From JACRDG01 sp963760985 (GTDB lineage Bacteria > Desulfobacterota > Desulfomonilia > Desulfomonilales > Desulfomonilaceae): a DNA stretch of 64,000 nucleotides. Positions 10,357-19,490 of the stretch are shown here, piece after piece (within the stretch, counting starts at the first letter, position 1; every line of letters begins with the position of its first letter). The DNA lies in assembly GCA_963760985.1 (NCBI GenBank), contig CAVXFM010000016.1:310001-374000 (forward strand). The letters run 5' to 3'. Under the pieces are notes generated by a model. It had not been told where the DNA came from, made no database searches, and saw nothing but the letters and a program-made list of their open reading frames with translations. Position numbers and translations under genes: made by a program.

Positions 10357-10873
10357 GTGTTCTTCCCCTCGAGGTGGTAGGGGACCTCGATGCTTTGCGG
10401 AGAAGACGTCTGTGGTCTCATCCATTACGCGCGTACTGCGGTACCCATCCCTGGTTCAGACACGACGAATCGCCAAAGCGCTCTGTAAATGCGAGCTGTT
10501 GAGCGGAGCTGCTAGCCCGACCCATCCGACCGGGCTCTTGCGTCGCGTCGCTCCACAGTGGTCCATTCTGTCGAGTAATTTAAGCACAACGCAGGGGTTT
10601 TCAAAGCGAGGCAAGTTCAGACAACGCTCACTTGTGCACGGTACCCAGAGCTAACTGCGCATCACGAACGTTGCACTCGAAAGTGGTCCGCCGAACCAAC
10701 CCGAAGAGATTGCTTATGCAAGTCCGTGAAAGGTCAAGTAAGGAAGGTGTTTCAGAGAGACATCTTTCCCAGGCAACGGCTTGAAGTGTCTCCAGAAACG
10801 ACCAAGGGACTTCCCTGACGGGAAATCCCTCGGTCAAAAGCCCATTTTCTTCCCAGTGCGCTTACACGCGAGG
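10357..10873. other. Intergenic region downstream of the DsrK-like gene
   Basis: A 517-bp spacer between two minus-strand genes. The only clear structure is the 11-bp hairpin at 10805-10830. Small ORFs here have no recognisable product. It should contain the promoter of the cyclase gene, but I find no convincing box. Confidence 0.45.
10805..10830 (-). terminator. Strong hairpin, probable terminator of the DsrM/DsrK-like operon
   Basis: On the minus strand AGGGATTTCCC, loop GTCA and GGGAAGTCCCT pair over 11 positions with one G-T wobble, 44 bases after the DsrK-like stop. The following sequence has only a short T run, so intrinsic termination is likely but not certain. Confidence 0.5.
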
Positions 10874-12487
10874 TCACATGTCGTCATCCTCGTCGTCAGG
10901 CCACTCTATGAAGGGCTTTTCCTGGTCCACCATCGCGTTGACCATGAGTTCAACCATACCGGTGTACCAGATTCCTGTCTTAGGGAACACCTCGTATTCT
11001 TCCATCATGTCACGGATTTGACCCTTGCAATTGGAACAGGGAGCGCAGACCATCTTGCGGATAGAAGGATCCATCTCACCCTCAAACGCATTGAGAATCT
11101 GCTGGAGCTTCTTCCTGCCAGATACCAGACGCTTCCAATCAGGGAAGTTGCCCGAACTCATGATGGCAAAACCGGACCCGCCTCCACAGCAGTAATTCGT
11201 CACACCGTGCGGTGTCATCTCTCGGAACCGACCTGGAGGGAAAATGGCTTTGAGCACTTCTCTTTGCGGTCTCACGATGCCCATGAGCCGGACCACATTG
11301 CACGGATCGTGCAGGGTCACGGGAAAGTCGTTCTTGGCCGGATTGAACTTGATCTTTCCAGTCTTCACAATATCCCACAGGAGCGTGTAAGAACTCTCAC
11401 GGGGGATCATTTGCGCCCCGGGGAGGAGCCTGTCTGCGATGACGGTGAGGGCCTTGTGAGCATGGCCGCACTCGCCGATAACGATCTTCTTGACGCCCAA
11501 GTCCCGTGCAACCTCGAGATGCTTCAAAGCCACTCGGGCAAACTGCACGTCGTCGTACCACAGGCCGTAATTCACCGCATCGTATCCTACCAATTCAGTG
11601 GAAAGCGTGTAGTCGATACCGGCTGCGTCGAAAAGGATCGCGAACGCGGACGGATTCTCAGGCCACGCCATAAATTCTCCCGCGTTGTGCACCAGGAGAA
11701 TTTCAGCTCCCTTTTTGTTGATGGGGAGCTTTATTGTCTTGCCTGTCTTTTCCTCAATGTCATCCTCTAGGTATCCGATGATGTCTTCGACCGCTGCCTT
11801 GATCATACCGGTGGATGAGCCGAACTTGAGGTGTTTGACCGATCCTTTTTCGTGAATTTCTGCGGCGGCGATGCCCATTTCCTGGCTGAAGATCTTCCTC
11901 AGTTCGTGGGTGATGAGCCCGTTGTCCACGCCCACAGGACAGACTTGCGTGCATCGGCGGCACAGAGTACACCGATACGAGAGTTCCGCGAGTCGGGCAA
12001 GTGTCGTCCAGTTCAGATCAATGTCGTGCCCGCGGAATCCTGCCAGGATCTGCCCGCCCGGCGAAAGATACTTTTTTACGATCTTGCGAAGGACATCAGC
12101 CCGGAACGTCGGGCGGTAAATATCCTTCTTGCCGCTCATTTCAAACGCGGGGCACGCGTCTGCACAGGTCTGGCACTTTGCACAGTATTCCAGGGAGAGA
12201 GCGAGCGGCTGCAGGAACGTCCAGTTATCCTCGCGGGTGAGCAGTTTCTTCAAACCGCTTAGAAACGCATCGACGAGTTTCTTCTCTTCTTCCGGAGTCT
12301 GAGGTATCGGAAGATTCAAGCAACTGACCCCGTCCAGCGAATGCTCCCACCGCTGCTTTTGATCGTCGGTCAGTTCCGTGATCGGCGTCTCCTCGAAGGT
12401 ATCATATGGCGCGGGGAGCGGGGCCAGGTCTTCCGTGTTGATAGTAACCAGTCGTTCGGATTTTTTGGATATCTCTTCAGGCCTCAT
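10874..12487 (-). CDS. DsrK/HdrD-like iron-sulfur oxidoreductase subunit
   Basis: This 537-residue protein belongs to the HdrD/DsrK/TmcB group, the cytoplasmic iron-sulfur subunit that passes electrons between membrane quinol and a thiol/disulfide partner (DsrC in sulfate reducers). It carries two 4Fe-4S ferredoxin motifs (CAKCQTCADACP and CTLCRRCTQVCP) and a CCG-type C-terminal half: HDPCN followed by NYCCGGGSG, plus CAPCSNC. The upstream partner motif is reduced to GECGHAHKA. AGGAGG precedes the ATG. It is 14 bases downstream of the membrane cytochrome subunit, so the two are co-expressed. No DsrJOP, TmcA or dsrAB genes are present, so this is a stand-alone DsrMK-type module; the natural electron acceptor is an inference. 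Confidence 0.88.
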   Translation of the reverse strand: MRPEEISKKSERLVTINTEDLAPLPAPYDTFEETPITELTDDQKQRWEHSLDGVSCLNLPIPQTPEEEKKLVDAFLSGLKKLLTREDNWTFLQPLALSLEYCAKCQTCADACPAFEMSGKKDIYRPTFRADVLRKIVKKYLSPGGQILAGFRGHDIDLNWTTLARLAELSYRCTLCRRCTQVCPVGVDNGLITHELRKIFSQEMGIAAAEIHEKGSVKHLKFGSSTGMIKAAVEDIIGYLEDDIEEKTGKTIKLPINKKGAEILLVHNAGEFMAWPENPSAFAILFDAAGIDYTLSTELVGYDAVNYGLWYDDVQFARVALKHLEVARDLGVKKIVIGECGHAHKALTVIADRLLPGAQMIPRESSYTLLWDIVKTGKIKFNPAKNDFPVTLHDPCNVVRLMGIVRPQREVLKAIFPPGRFREMTPHGVTNYCCGGGSGFAIMSSGNFPDWKRLVSGRKKLQQILNAFEGEMDPSIRKMVCAPCSNCKGQIRDMMEEYEVFPKTGIWYTGMVELMVNAMVDQEKPFIEWPDDEDDDM

Positions 12488-12501
12488 CTAACGTCCTCCT
12501 G

Positions 12502-13431
12502 TTATTTCTTGCTCTCTTTGGCCCACGGGTTGGATGTGGCTACTTCGGCCCAGTTCTTTCTCCCGCCTTCAGCCCCCACGTGGGGAGCGGCCCACGTGAC
12601 GGGATAGCCGAGGTACTCTTTGATCTTGGCATCCATACCAGCGTCTCCCCTGTTGGGGTTATCTTCCCACTTGACCTTGTCCCACATGAAATACTTGGAG
12701 ACCATGTGGGTCATGTGCGTGAACGGGAAGTACGCCCAGAAAGTCAGGAACAACAGCAGGTTCACTACGTGAAGCGCTCCCATCGTACCGGTCATTGTCT
12801 TGAACGTGATGATACTCACCAGATATTGCCGTGAGACCGTGAAGCCCGGGTCGGCCAACCACACCAGGAACCCAGTCACGAAGATACCAGCCAGCCAGAC
12901 CAAATTCGTATAGTCAATGCCGGCAGACTGGTCTTTGAGCGCAGAGTCGGTAGATCGCTTCACCAGGAGCCCCAGCGCACCGATGGTTCCCAGCACGTAC
13001 CCGATGACCGCGAGCACCGTCGTGAGTGACTGTACGAACATCGCCAGGGCCGAAGCGTCGGGGGTGCGACCGGATATCTGGAGCAACGCGCTTACCACCA
13101 ACAGCGCCAAACCTCCGATGCACAGGTACAGCCCCATATGGAATGGGAAAGACCAGTACCACATAGACCTGTTATCTTCGTGAAGGGCCCTGATGAAGAG
13201 AATCTCGGGTATCATGAACATATACTGCGCCACATGGTCCTTGTGACGCCCTTTGGTCCAGTGGTCAACCTCTTCGTAGAAAGACCCACCCCAAGGCTTG
13301 CCCTCGTGGGGAACCGGGTAGAGTTCCCATCTCACATGCATGGGCATGGTGAAGTATTTGAGGACTTTGTAGGCAAACGCCACGATGAAGATCGCTCCAC
13401 TCAGGTAGGTTAACAGTTGTAGAAACACCAT
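12502..13431 (-). CDS. DsrM/NarI-like membrane cytochrome b subunit
   Basis: This 309-residue integral membrane protein resembles the nitrate reductase gamma / DsrM / TmcC group, which binds heme b and exchanges electrons with menaquinone. Five hydrophobic helices are visible: 1-22, about 95-118, 135-160, 183-203 and 225-255. Candidate heme-ligand histidines lie in FPFHMGLYL and in the last helix (LHVVNLL and FTHMTHM). I chose the ATG at 13431 because AAGGAGAGGAG precedes it; a longer ORF starts 45 bases upstream. The gene is directly upstream of the DsrK-like gene, forming a two-subunit membrane complex. The C-terminal cytoplasmic tail of about 50 residues ends in KKNWAEVATSNPWAKESKK. Confidence 0.87.
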   Translation of the reverse strand: MVFLQLLTYLSGAIFIVAFAYKVLKYFTMPMHVRWELYPVPHEGKPWGGSFYEEVDHWTKGRHKDHVAQYMFMIPEILFIRALHEDNRSMWYWSFPFHMGLYLCIGGLALLVVSALLQISGRTPDASALAMFVQSLTTVLAVIGYVLGTIGALGLLVKRSTDSALKDQSAGIDYTNLVWLAGIFVTGFLVWLADPGFTVSRQYLVSIITFKTMTGTMGALHVVNLLLFLTFWAYFPFTHMTHMVSKYFMWDKVKWEDNPNRGDAGMDAKIKEYLGYPVTWAAPHVGAEGGRKNWAEVATSNPWAKESKK

Positions 13432-13677
13432 TAGCACGCTCCTCTCCTTCGAGAAGTTTTTTGGCATGTGCCGCACGAGACGGCTCCGCTATGACAGGGG
13501 GGACACCTACGTCTTTTGTACCATGAACCCGTAATTCATTGTAGACTTTTTCCACACTGCCTGGTACATTTTCTACGCATGAGCTGCGGATTTTGTCGGT
13601 CTCCTGTTCGCCAGGCTTGAACGAGTGGCGAGGTATTCGAGTCGGTTCGTCTGTCTCGAGACTCAGACAATTATAGC

Positions 13678-13932
13678 ATGATTTACGAAAAAAGAAATCA
13701 GATGAGCCTGCTTACCCACGGCGTTTCTCTATGCGTTGCCCAAAGTCCGGGCCGAATGATTTACGCTTTCGAGGGTCGGCAGGAGACCTCGGGAACGAAG
13801 ATTCCACTGGCTCGCGTCGTTGAAGTAAAGGGACTTCCCCGCGTCCTCAAGGAGTCGGACTGGATAGGAGCAACGGAGGCAAGCACTGTCGTACCGAAAA
13901 AGTCTGCAGCAGATATCCCAGGGCCAAAATGA
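13678..13932 (+). CDS. Small hypothetical protein
   Basis: An 84-codon frame reads ARVVEVKGLPRVLKESDWIG near its end. The composition is protein-like, but there is no Shine-Dalgarno site and no family I recognise. An opposing frame overlaps it. If real it could start at the internal ATG at 13702. It stands between the divergent DsrM-like gene and the next hypothetical gene on the same strand. Confidence 0.3.
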   Translation: MIYEKRNQMSLLTHGVSLCVAQSPGRMIYAFEGRQETSGTKIPLARVVEVKGLPRVLKESDWIGATEASTVVPKKSAADIPGPK

Positions 13933-13984
13933 AACCTTACGCGTCGCGCTCTTTTATGGGCATGACGCCGGAGATGAAACAAAA

Positions 13985-14542
13985 TTGAACCCCACACCCC
14001 CTGATTCAAGACCACCGGTTCCCTCGGATCACTCCTCTGGACCAACCGAAACCGATCAACCGAGCGAATCCAACTCGAGAGCAACAGCAGATCCACACCC
14101 CCCGCTTGGTTGCGAAGCAGACCCGGATTCTTCCTATAATCCCAGATTTGTAGAGTTTTTTAGGCTTTTTGCCGAATTCGATGGAGCAGACAGCGCGGAG
14201 AAGCTGTTTCCCAAGAAATGCCGAGTCTGCACAAAAGAGTTCCGACGATTCTCAGAGTATCTCTGTGCTACCACGCCCAAGGGGCACGTGTTCGAGGACT
14301 GCAAAGAGGTAATGGGTATGCCGTTTACCATGGTGTATAGGCACTGCCCCTGCGGGAACACCCTGGTGTTGACCTTGACGGACAAGAATTTTCCTCCACT
14401 GGACCGCCTGTGGTCCATGCTGCACGACGAAGCCACAAACTCCGGTCTTCCCCTGGACTCGGTCATCCGGGAATTCTCAAGCCAGTGCGATCGGTATGTT
14501 CATCACCAAGATGATGTGTGCGAGCGCGGTACCACACCGTAA
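13985..14542 (+). CDS. Hypothetical Cys-rich (zinc-ribbon-like) protein
   Basis: The predicted product has 185 residues. The first ~50 are a Pro/Ser/Thr-rich, probably disordered segment. After that comes a compact domain with Cys pairs: KKCRVCTKEF, then CATTPKGHVFEDC and RHCPCGN, spaced as in a metal-binding fold. I do not recognise the family. The start is TTG 13985 with GGAG about 11 bases upstream; an ATG start is lacking. It is followed by more than 1 kb without genes. Confidence 0.55.
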   Translation: MNPTPPDSRPPVPSDHSSGPTETDQPSESNSRATADPHPPLGCEADPDSSYNPRFVEFFRLFAEFDGADSAEKLFPKKCRVCTKEFRRFSEYLCATTPKGHVFEDCKEVMGMPFTMVYRHCPCGNTLVLTLTDKNFPPLDRLWSMLHDEATNSGLPLDSVIREFSSQCDRYVHHQDDVCERGTTP

Positions 14543-15819
14543 GGACCCCATAAGAACCCACATACAGAGTTAATTCAGGGGGCACAGGAAACGCATGGCT
14601 CGCGAAAATGATGGGCAGGAGCGTACGGGCGTAGCGCGTTCATGAACCGGTGAAGGGCGGGTCTTAGCCACCAGGAATTGTCCCCATCGGACAGGAATGA
14701 GACGGAAACCCCGAAGTGTAGGTTTCAATCAAAGAATGCGAGCGTGAAGCCGTCCCCACGATTCGTGTGTCCTCAGAATCTTGCCGCAATACGCATGCGC
14801 GGCGCACTGCCACGTGTTGGCCCTCGGGCTCTCGTCTGGGGCGCAGTGCTGTGGAATCCCCTTCATGATGAGCCTCTCCTGCCAGCCATGCCGTTTTGAG
14901 CGACCCCATGGGGTCTGAACCTCAGCCATGCCCGCGTCGCGTCGCGAGGTTGTGTGACAAATGGCCTGTGTCCTGAACCGCACGTGACGGAAAATGACCA
15001 CGTCAGCGTGCCCTCCCACAACGGGGGTCTCCGCCAACGGCCAAGTCTGACGCAACCAACTGGTCGAGTCACAACGGACGCCTCTTGAAAATAATCGTGA
15101 TTCTCGATTCGCCTGAATGTACCGCCAGGGACCTACCAGCCTGACATGCTGAGCCTTTTTCACGCTGCAGCCCTATCCCGCGCACGCACCGTCCCTGCGA
15201 ATAATTTTTTTGAGGTCTCATTGCATTTCGCAACAGGCTTCTAGTCCTGGTCCCGGTCCATGCGGGGTTTCTCTGTCTCTCTGATCTTGACCTAGTTTGT
15301 AGGATTTTCCGCTTGATTTATCGGAACACCTATACCATGATAGGGTTCACGACCACGTGAATAAAGAACCTGTTGGGTGTTTCCCACAGAAATGCTGACA
15401 CAAAAGCAGTTGCCCTTGGTTCCAGAGCGCCATTCCGGCATGCTCCGGTCTTGGGTTCCCGAGGAAAGAGGGCTAGGCTGGTCGCGTCACATGGCGGGGT
15501 GGACGATGCCCCGGCCTCCGAAGGCAGCGAAAAGCTCGCTCTTTGCGAGCACCGCCGCATCGGACGGACGTAACTCATCTCATGGTGGTCACACCACGCG
15601 CTCTGTGAACTTGGAGTCTTTTGGCTGGGCCAGTTCCGCTGCTGTCTCATCGGAGAGGGGACACTCCGGGAGGATTGTAGGTGCCTGTTTTGTGCAGAAG
15701 AGATCAGGCGTGGAGTGAATGTGGAAGATTCCGAAGGCGTCGAAGCCTCGGGGAACAGCTCTTTTATGTGTACGAGTAAACCAGAGAGTTGATCTCAAAA
15801 CGAATGGAGGAGGACAGAC
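14543..15819. other. Long non-coding stretch upstream of the response regulator
   Basis: Nearly 1.3 kb with only short overlapping frames on both strands, none recognisable even when single-base insertions are allowed for. It could hold degenerate sequence, a small RNA or a long regulatory region for the downstream response regulator-kinase operon. I see no transposase remnant or tRNA. Confidence 0.4.
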
Positions 15820-16209
15820 ATGGCGAAGAAGATACTCGTGATAGATGACGAGCCGGACATGGTTACTTTCTTGTGTACGCTCTTGGAAGACCACGGGTAC
15901 GACACTCTCACCGCATCTGACGGAGAAGAAGGGCTCACTCTGGTCAAATCAGAGAAGCCTGACCTGATCTCGCTCGATCTTCTTATGCCCAACAAGACCG
16001 GGATAAAGATGTACCGCGAGATGAGAAAAGACGAGGAGGTCAAGGACATCCCCGTCATCATGGTCACGGGTTTTGGCAAGGACGATGTGCCCAGTATGGA
16101 CTTCAAAGAGTGGATCCAGAAGCGCGCCATTAGAGCGCCCGAGGCGTACATCGAAAAACCGGTGAACAAGGACGTTCTCCTCGATGCCGTCAAGAAGGCC
16201 ATCGGCTGA
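15820..16209 (+). CDS. Single-domain response regulator (CheY-like)
   Basis: The whole 129-residue protein is one receiver domain: acidic pocket VIDDEPDM, phospho-acceptor Asp in SLDLLMPNKTG, the switch Thr in MVTGFG and the conserved Lys in YIEKPV. There is no output domain, so it probably relays phosphate or binds a partner. GGAGGAGG precedes the ATG. It is 74 bases upstream of a sensor histidine kinase, with a universal stress protein next, making a likely three-gene operon. An insertion between the switch Thr and the Lys (KDDVPSMDFKEWIQKRAIRA) makes the alpha4-beta5 region longer than in CheY. Confidence 0.9.
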   Translation: MAKKILVIDDEPDMVTFLCTLLEDHGYDTLTASDGEEGLTLVKSEKPDLISLDLLMPNKTGIKMYREMRKDEEVKDIPVIMVTGFGKDDVPSMDFKEWIQKRAIRAPEAYIEKPVNKDVLLDAVKKAIG

Positions 16210-16283
16210 GGTGGGCAGCAAAGAAGCCAATTGCCTAGACAATAACCGTGTTGACCCTTTGAGGAAACGGCCCCAAAACTGGC

Positions 16284-18599
16284 ATGCTCGGTCAATGTTT
16301 ACAGCTCATGAGGAGGTTTACGAGAAGTCTGAGATTCAAGCTCAGCTTCTACGTAGGCCTCGTCATGTTCTTGACGGTAATTGCTTTTGCGTACCACAGC
16401 ATTGCCACGCAGGAACGAAACCTCGTGAGCGCGAGAATTCAGGGAGCGCTCAAAGATTCCGAGGTCATAAAAGCAGCGATCTGGAACGGAATGAAGACCA
16501 AAGACAGGGAAGTCATCCGTCAAATCGTTCAGGCTATCGGTAAGGAGGAAGGTTTCAAGGCGATCAACATTTATGACAGGGACGGCGTGCTACACTACAC
16601 GAGCAAGCCCGACCCCGCTGCCTTGGTGGGAAGGCGCCCCGCAAACGCTGAGACTCTCAGCCTGCTCGGGGACATTGCCAGCGATACAAAGGTCAGGTAT
16701 CGATTTGTCGAAGAAGGCAAGGTCCTTGCCGTAGTCAACCCCCTGGTCAACACCAAAAGCTGCTCGTCAACCGCGTGCCACGCTCATCCGGACACTCATG
16801 ACGTCTTGGGTGTGTTGGAGGTCAAGCTCCCGCTTCAGGGACTGAGAGCCCAGATTGCCCGCAATGCGAGACAAATAGTGATATTCGCGTGCTTTTTGTT
16901 CATCCTGGTTTCCACGATGAGCGGTCTTGGCGTGATCTTTCTGGTCAGCAGACCGGTCCGCCAGCTGAGGAAAAAGGCCGAACGGATTTCTCGCGGTGAA
17001 TACGTGGCTGACACGCCTGTCAAAGGGACGAGCTCTATTGCCATCCTGTATCGTGCTCTTGACGAGATGGGGCGTCAAATTGCGGAACGCGAGCGCCAAA
17101 TCGATCAGAGTCGCCGCATGTACAAGGAGCTTTTCGAAAAAGTGCCGTGCTATCTCACGGTGGTGAGCCCCGAGTACCGAATCGTGAGGGCAAATGGCAC
17201 GTTTCTGCGTGATTTCGGTGACCAAGTAGGGAAACACTGCTTTCAGGGGTACAAGGGACGGGACGAGAAATGCGCCAATTGCCCGGTGGAAAGGACGTTT
17301 GCTGACGGTTCATCCCATCGCTCGGAGGAAGTCTGGAATGTCGACGACCAAGGGGGAAAGGCCTACGTAATCGTCAACACCAGCCCCATATTGGATGCGG
17401 AAGGCCATGTGGCCGAAGTGCTAGAGATGGCGGTGGATGTCACGAGAGTGGAACGACTGCAGACGGAACTCCGGCGAAAGGAACAGCAGTTCAAGAACTT
17501 GTTCGACAATGTGCCATGTTATCTGACTGTGGTGGACCGCACATTCCGCATCGCGTTTCACAACAACATGTTTGCGGAAGACTTCGGGCACAGTTGGGGC
17601 GAACATTGTTTCAAGGCATACAAGGGCAAGGACTGCCGATGCGATAATTGCCCTGTGGAAAAGACCTTCGCTGACGGCCTCAGCCATTACTCCGAAGAAG
17701 TCTGGCACCGCGAGGGCAAAGATATGCACATCATTGCACGCACCTCACCCATCACGAATGAACAAGGCGACGTCGTGGCGGTCATGGAGATGTGCACCAA
17801 TGTCACGGAACTGAAGGTTCTCGAAAACGAGCTGGCCATCCTGGGAGAAACCATCGCGGGTACCTCGCACACGGTGAAGAACATCCTCTCCGGTTTGGAA
17901 GGTGGAGTATATGTGGTGGATTCGGGCTTGAGGAGCGGTAAACAAGACAGGGTCCAGACAGGTTGGACCATGGTCAAAAAGAATGTGGGAAAGGTTTCCG
18001 AATTGGTAAAGGACATTCTCTACGCCTCCAAGGAACGGATTCCTGAATATCAGGAATGCAATCCCGGAACGCTTCTTTCAGAGGTGTACGAGCTATATGA
18101 GGCCAATGTCCGGGGGCAGGGGATAGATCTCATCAAAGACTTCCCCACCGACATGGGGAGCGCACATCTGGATCCAAACGGCATCCACAACGCGTTATGC
18201 AACCTGATCTCCAATGCAGTTGCGGCCTGTTCCGCGCCTTCCCGAAAGGAGAGGCACCACGTCATATTGGCGGGTCGCATAGAAGGGGAAAAACTGGTGT
18301 TGCAGGTCACTGACGACGGTATTGGGATGTCAGACGAAGTGAAAGAAAACCTGTTCAAGAGATTCTATTCCACCAAAGGCTCAAAGGGTACTGGCCTGGG
18401 TTTGCTGGTCACCCGAAAGATCGTCGAAGAGCATGGAGGACGAATCACCTGTGTGTCCAGGCTTGGAGAAGGCAGCACGTTTACGGCGGAGCTTCCTCTG
18501 AGGCCGCCCGAACGCGTATCTCGTCCCCCGGACGATGCCGGAAGCTCCATCTCCCGGCCAACGACCACAGTGACAGACATATTGGATTATCAGTTATAA
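16284..18599 (+). CDS. Membrane sensor histidine kinase with two Cys-rich PAS domains
   Basis: This intact 771-residue kinase has a transmembrane helix (about 17-38), a periplasmic sensor region (about 40-190) that contains SCSSTACHAHP, a second helix (about 193-219) and HAMP linker. Two tandem PAS domains follow, each with the same Cys motif: CFQGYKGRDEKCANCPV and CFKAYKGKDCRCDNCPV. The kinase core has an atypical phospho-acceptor segment, AGTSHTVKNILSG, then N-box NALCNLISNAV, DDGIGM and GTGLGLLVT. The Cys motifs suggest metal, Fe-S or redox sensing, which is inference. The start could also be ATG 16308; neither has a good ribosome site. It is flanked by a single-domain response regulator and a UspA protein, its probable operon partners. 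Confidence 0.9.
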   Translation: MLGQCLQLMRRFTRSLRFKLSFYVGLVMFLTVIAFAYHSIATQERNLVSARIQGALKDSEVIKAAIWNGMKTKDREVIRQIVQAIGKEEGFKAINIYDRDGVLHYTSKPDPAALVGRRPANAETLSLLGDIASDTKVRYRFVEEGKVLAVVNPLVNTKSCSSTACHAHPDTHDVLGVLEVKLPLQGLRAQIARNARQIVIFACFLFILVSTMSGLGVIFLVSRPVRQLRKKAERISRGEYVADTPVKGTSSIAILYRALDEMGRQIAERERQIDQSRRMYKELFEKVPCYLTVVSPEYRIVRANGTFLRDFGDQVGKHCFQGYKGRDEKCANCPVERTFADGSSHRSEEVWNVDDQGGKAYVIVNTSPILDAEGHVAEVLEMAVDVTRVERLQTELRRKEQQFKNLFDNVPCYLTVVDRTFRIAFHNNMFAEDFGHSWGEHCFKAYKGKDCRCDNCPVEKTFADGLSHYSEEVWHREGKDMHIIARTSPITNEQGDVVAVMEMCTNVTELKVLENELAILGETIAGTSHTVKNILSGLEGGVYVVDSGLRSGKQDRVQTGWTMVKKNVGKVSELVKDILYASKERIPEYQECNPGTLLSEVYELYEANVRGQGIDLIKDFPTDMGSAHLDPNGIHNALCNLISNAVAACSAPSRKERHHVILAGRIEGEKLVLQVTDDGIGMSDEVKENLFKRFYSTKGSKGTGLGLLVTRKIVEEHGGRITCVSRLGEGSTFTAELPLRPPERVSRPPDDAGSSISRPTTTVTDILDYQL

Positions 18600-18612
18600 A
18601 CAAGGAGGAATC

Positions 18613-19143
18613 ATGAAAGGCGTAGGCTTGTGTGCAGTTTTCTCACGGCAAGGTGACTGGGCGTTTGATTATGCCCTTGAGTTGGCCCGTCATCATCAAA
18701 CCCGACTCAACATATTCCACTTTCTGGAGTCACCCTATATGCTCCGTCGGGACGTGGTCTTTGTGGACGCGGAAAAAACGGAAACCGCTACCGTGACGCC
18801 GGAACTCATTACTAAGAAGGACAGAGAGATGCGGGAGACACTCGATCCCCGCCTCGGCGACTACGCGGATGTCGGCTTTCGCCTGTGCGAGGGAAACGAT
18901 GAAATAGAGCTGAGAAAGTGCTTCAAGAAGGGCGAGTACGAAGTGCTCGTCATCGGGTACAAGGAAAAGGGTGCGGGTTTCGGAGGAACCACGACTATCG
19001 AGGCTTTTGCGCAGAAATTTCACGGTCCGGTGGTCCTTGTGGGGCCGGATTCTCCCGATCAATACTATATTAACGGACACGCGGAGGAGCGTCTGGCAGA
19101 TCTCCTGATACCCCAAGGGAAATGGACAACGATCACAGCCTGA
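18613..19143 (+). CDS. Universal stress protein (UspA family)
   Basis: A 176-residue single-domain Usp. It begins with a beta-strand/helix (GVGLCAVFSRQGDWAFDYALELARHHQTR) and has the typical late segment EVLVIGYKEKGAGFGGTTTIEAFAQKFHGPVVLVGP, where the ATP-binding glycines lie in ATP-type members; the G-x2-G-x9-G pattern is only partly preserved. AAGGAGG is 6 bases before ATG 18613, and the gene starts 13 bases after the kinase stop. It is therefore the third gene of the operon, perhaps an effector of the two-component system. Confidence 0.8.
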   Translation: MKGVGLCAVFSRQGDWAFDYALELARHHQTRLNIFHFLESPYMLRRDVVFVDAEKTETATVTPELITKKDREMRETLDPRLGDYADVGFRLCEGNDEIELRKCFKKGEYEVLVIGYKEKGAGFGGTTTIEAFAQKFHGPVVLVGPDSPDQYYINGHAEERLADLLIPQGKWTTITA

Positions 19144-19490
19144 CCCATTTGGTCGCTGGGATCACAGATCCCAGGACTGGCACTCAATGGGTGTCGCATG
19201 AGCGCCGTTAAGTACTCGACAAAACTGTCTCCCCGGCGAACGAAGGAGGCCGTCTCATCGCACCTGGATTCCTACGTTCGCCGGAATGAGGGATAAGGGG
19301 CCACGTGATTCCCCAGCGGAGCGCTCTCAAAAGGCACTCCGGTTTGGGGAAAGTCCCAAAACTGTTTCTCAGCACCATTTTCCCCGCGCACAAAGGGTTC
19401 CGACTCCTGCGTGTGAGGAGTTATTGTTGATGCCGCTGCCGACCTTGCTTGGGCCGGCGTCGCCACCTACTACGGAAAGGACTGCATGCG
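19144..19490. other. Intergenic region with an inverted repeat
   Basis: A 347-bp spacer. The main feature is a near-perfect inverted repeat at 19233-19284. The rest shows no coding potential. Confidence 0.45.
19233..19284. repeat. Inverted repeat, REP-like
   Basis: CCGGCGAACG (19233-19242) pairs perfectly with CGTTCGCCGG (19275-19284), and the pairing extends inward with few mismatches, leaving a loop of about 30 bases. It lies downstream of the UspA gene and could act as a transcript 3' stabiliser or be a copy of a dispersed palindromic repeat. No second copy was seen in this window. Confidence 0.5.

Noticed and set aside
10781..11770. Plus-strand ORF of 329 codons opposite the DsrK-like gene
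   Set aside because: It is antisense to a gene with clear Fe-S motifs and covers the operon's hairpin.
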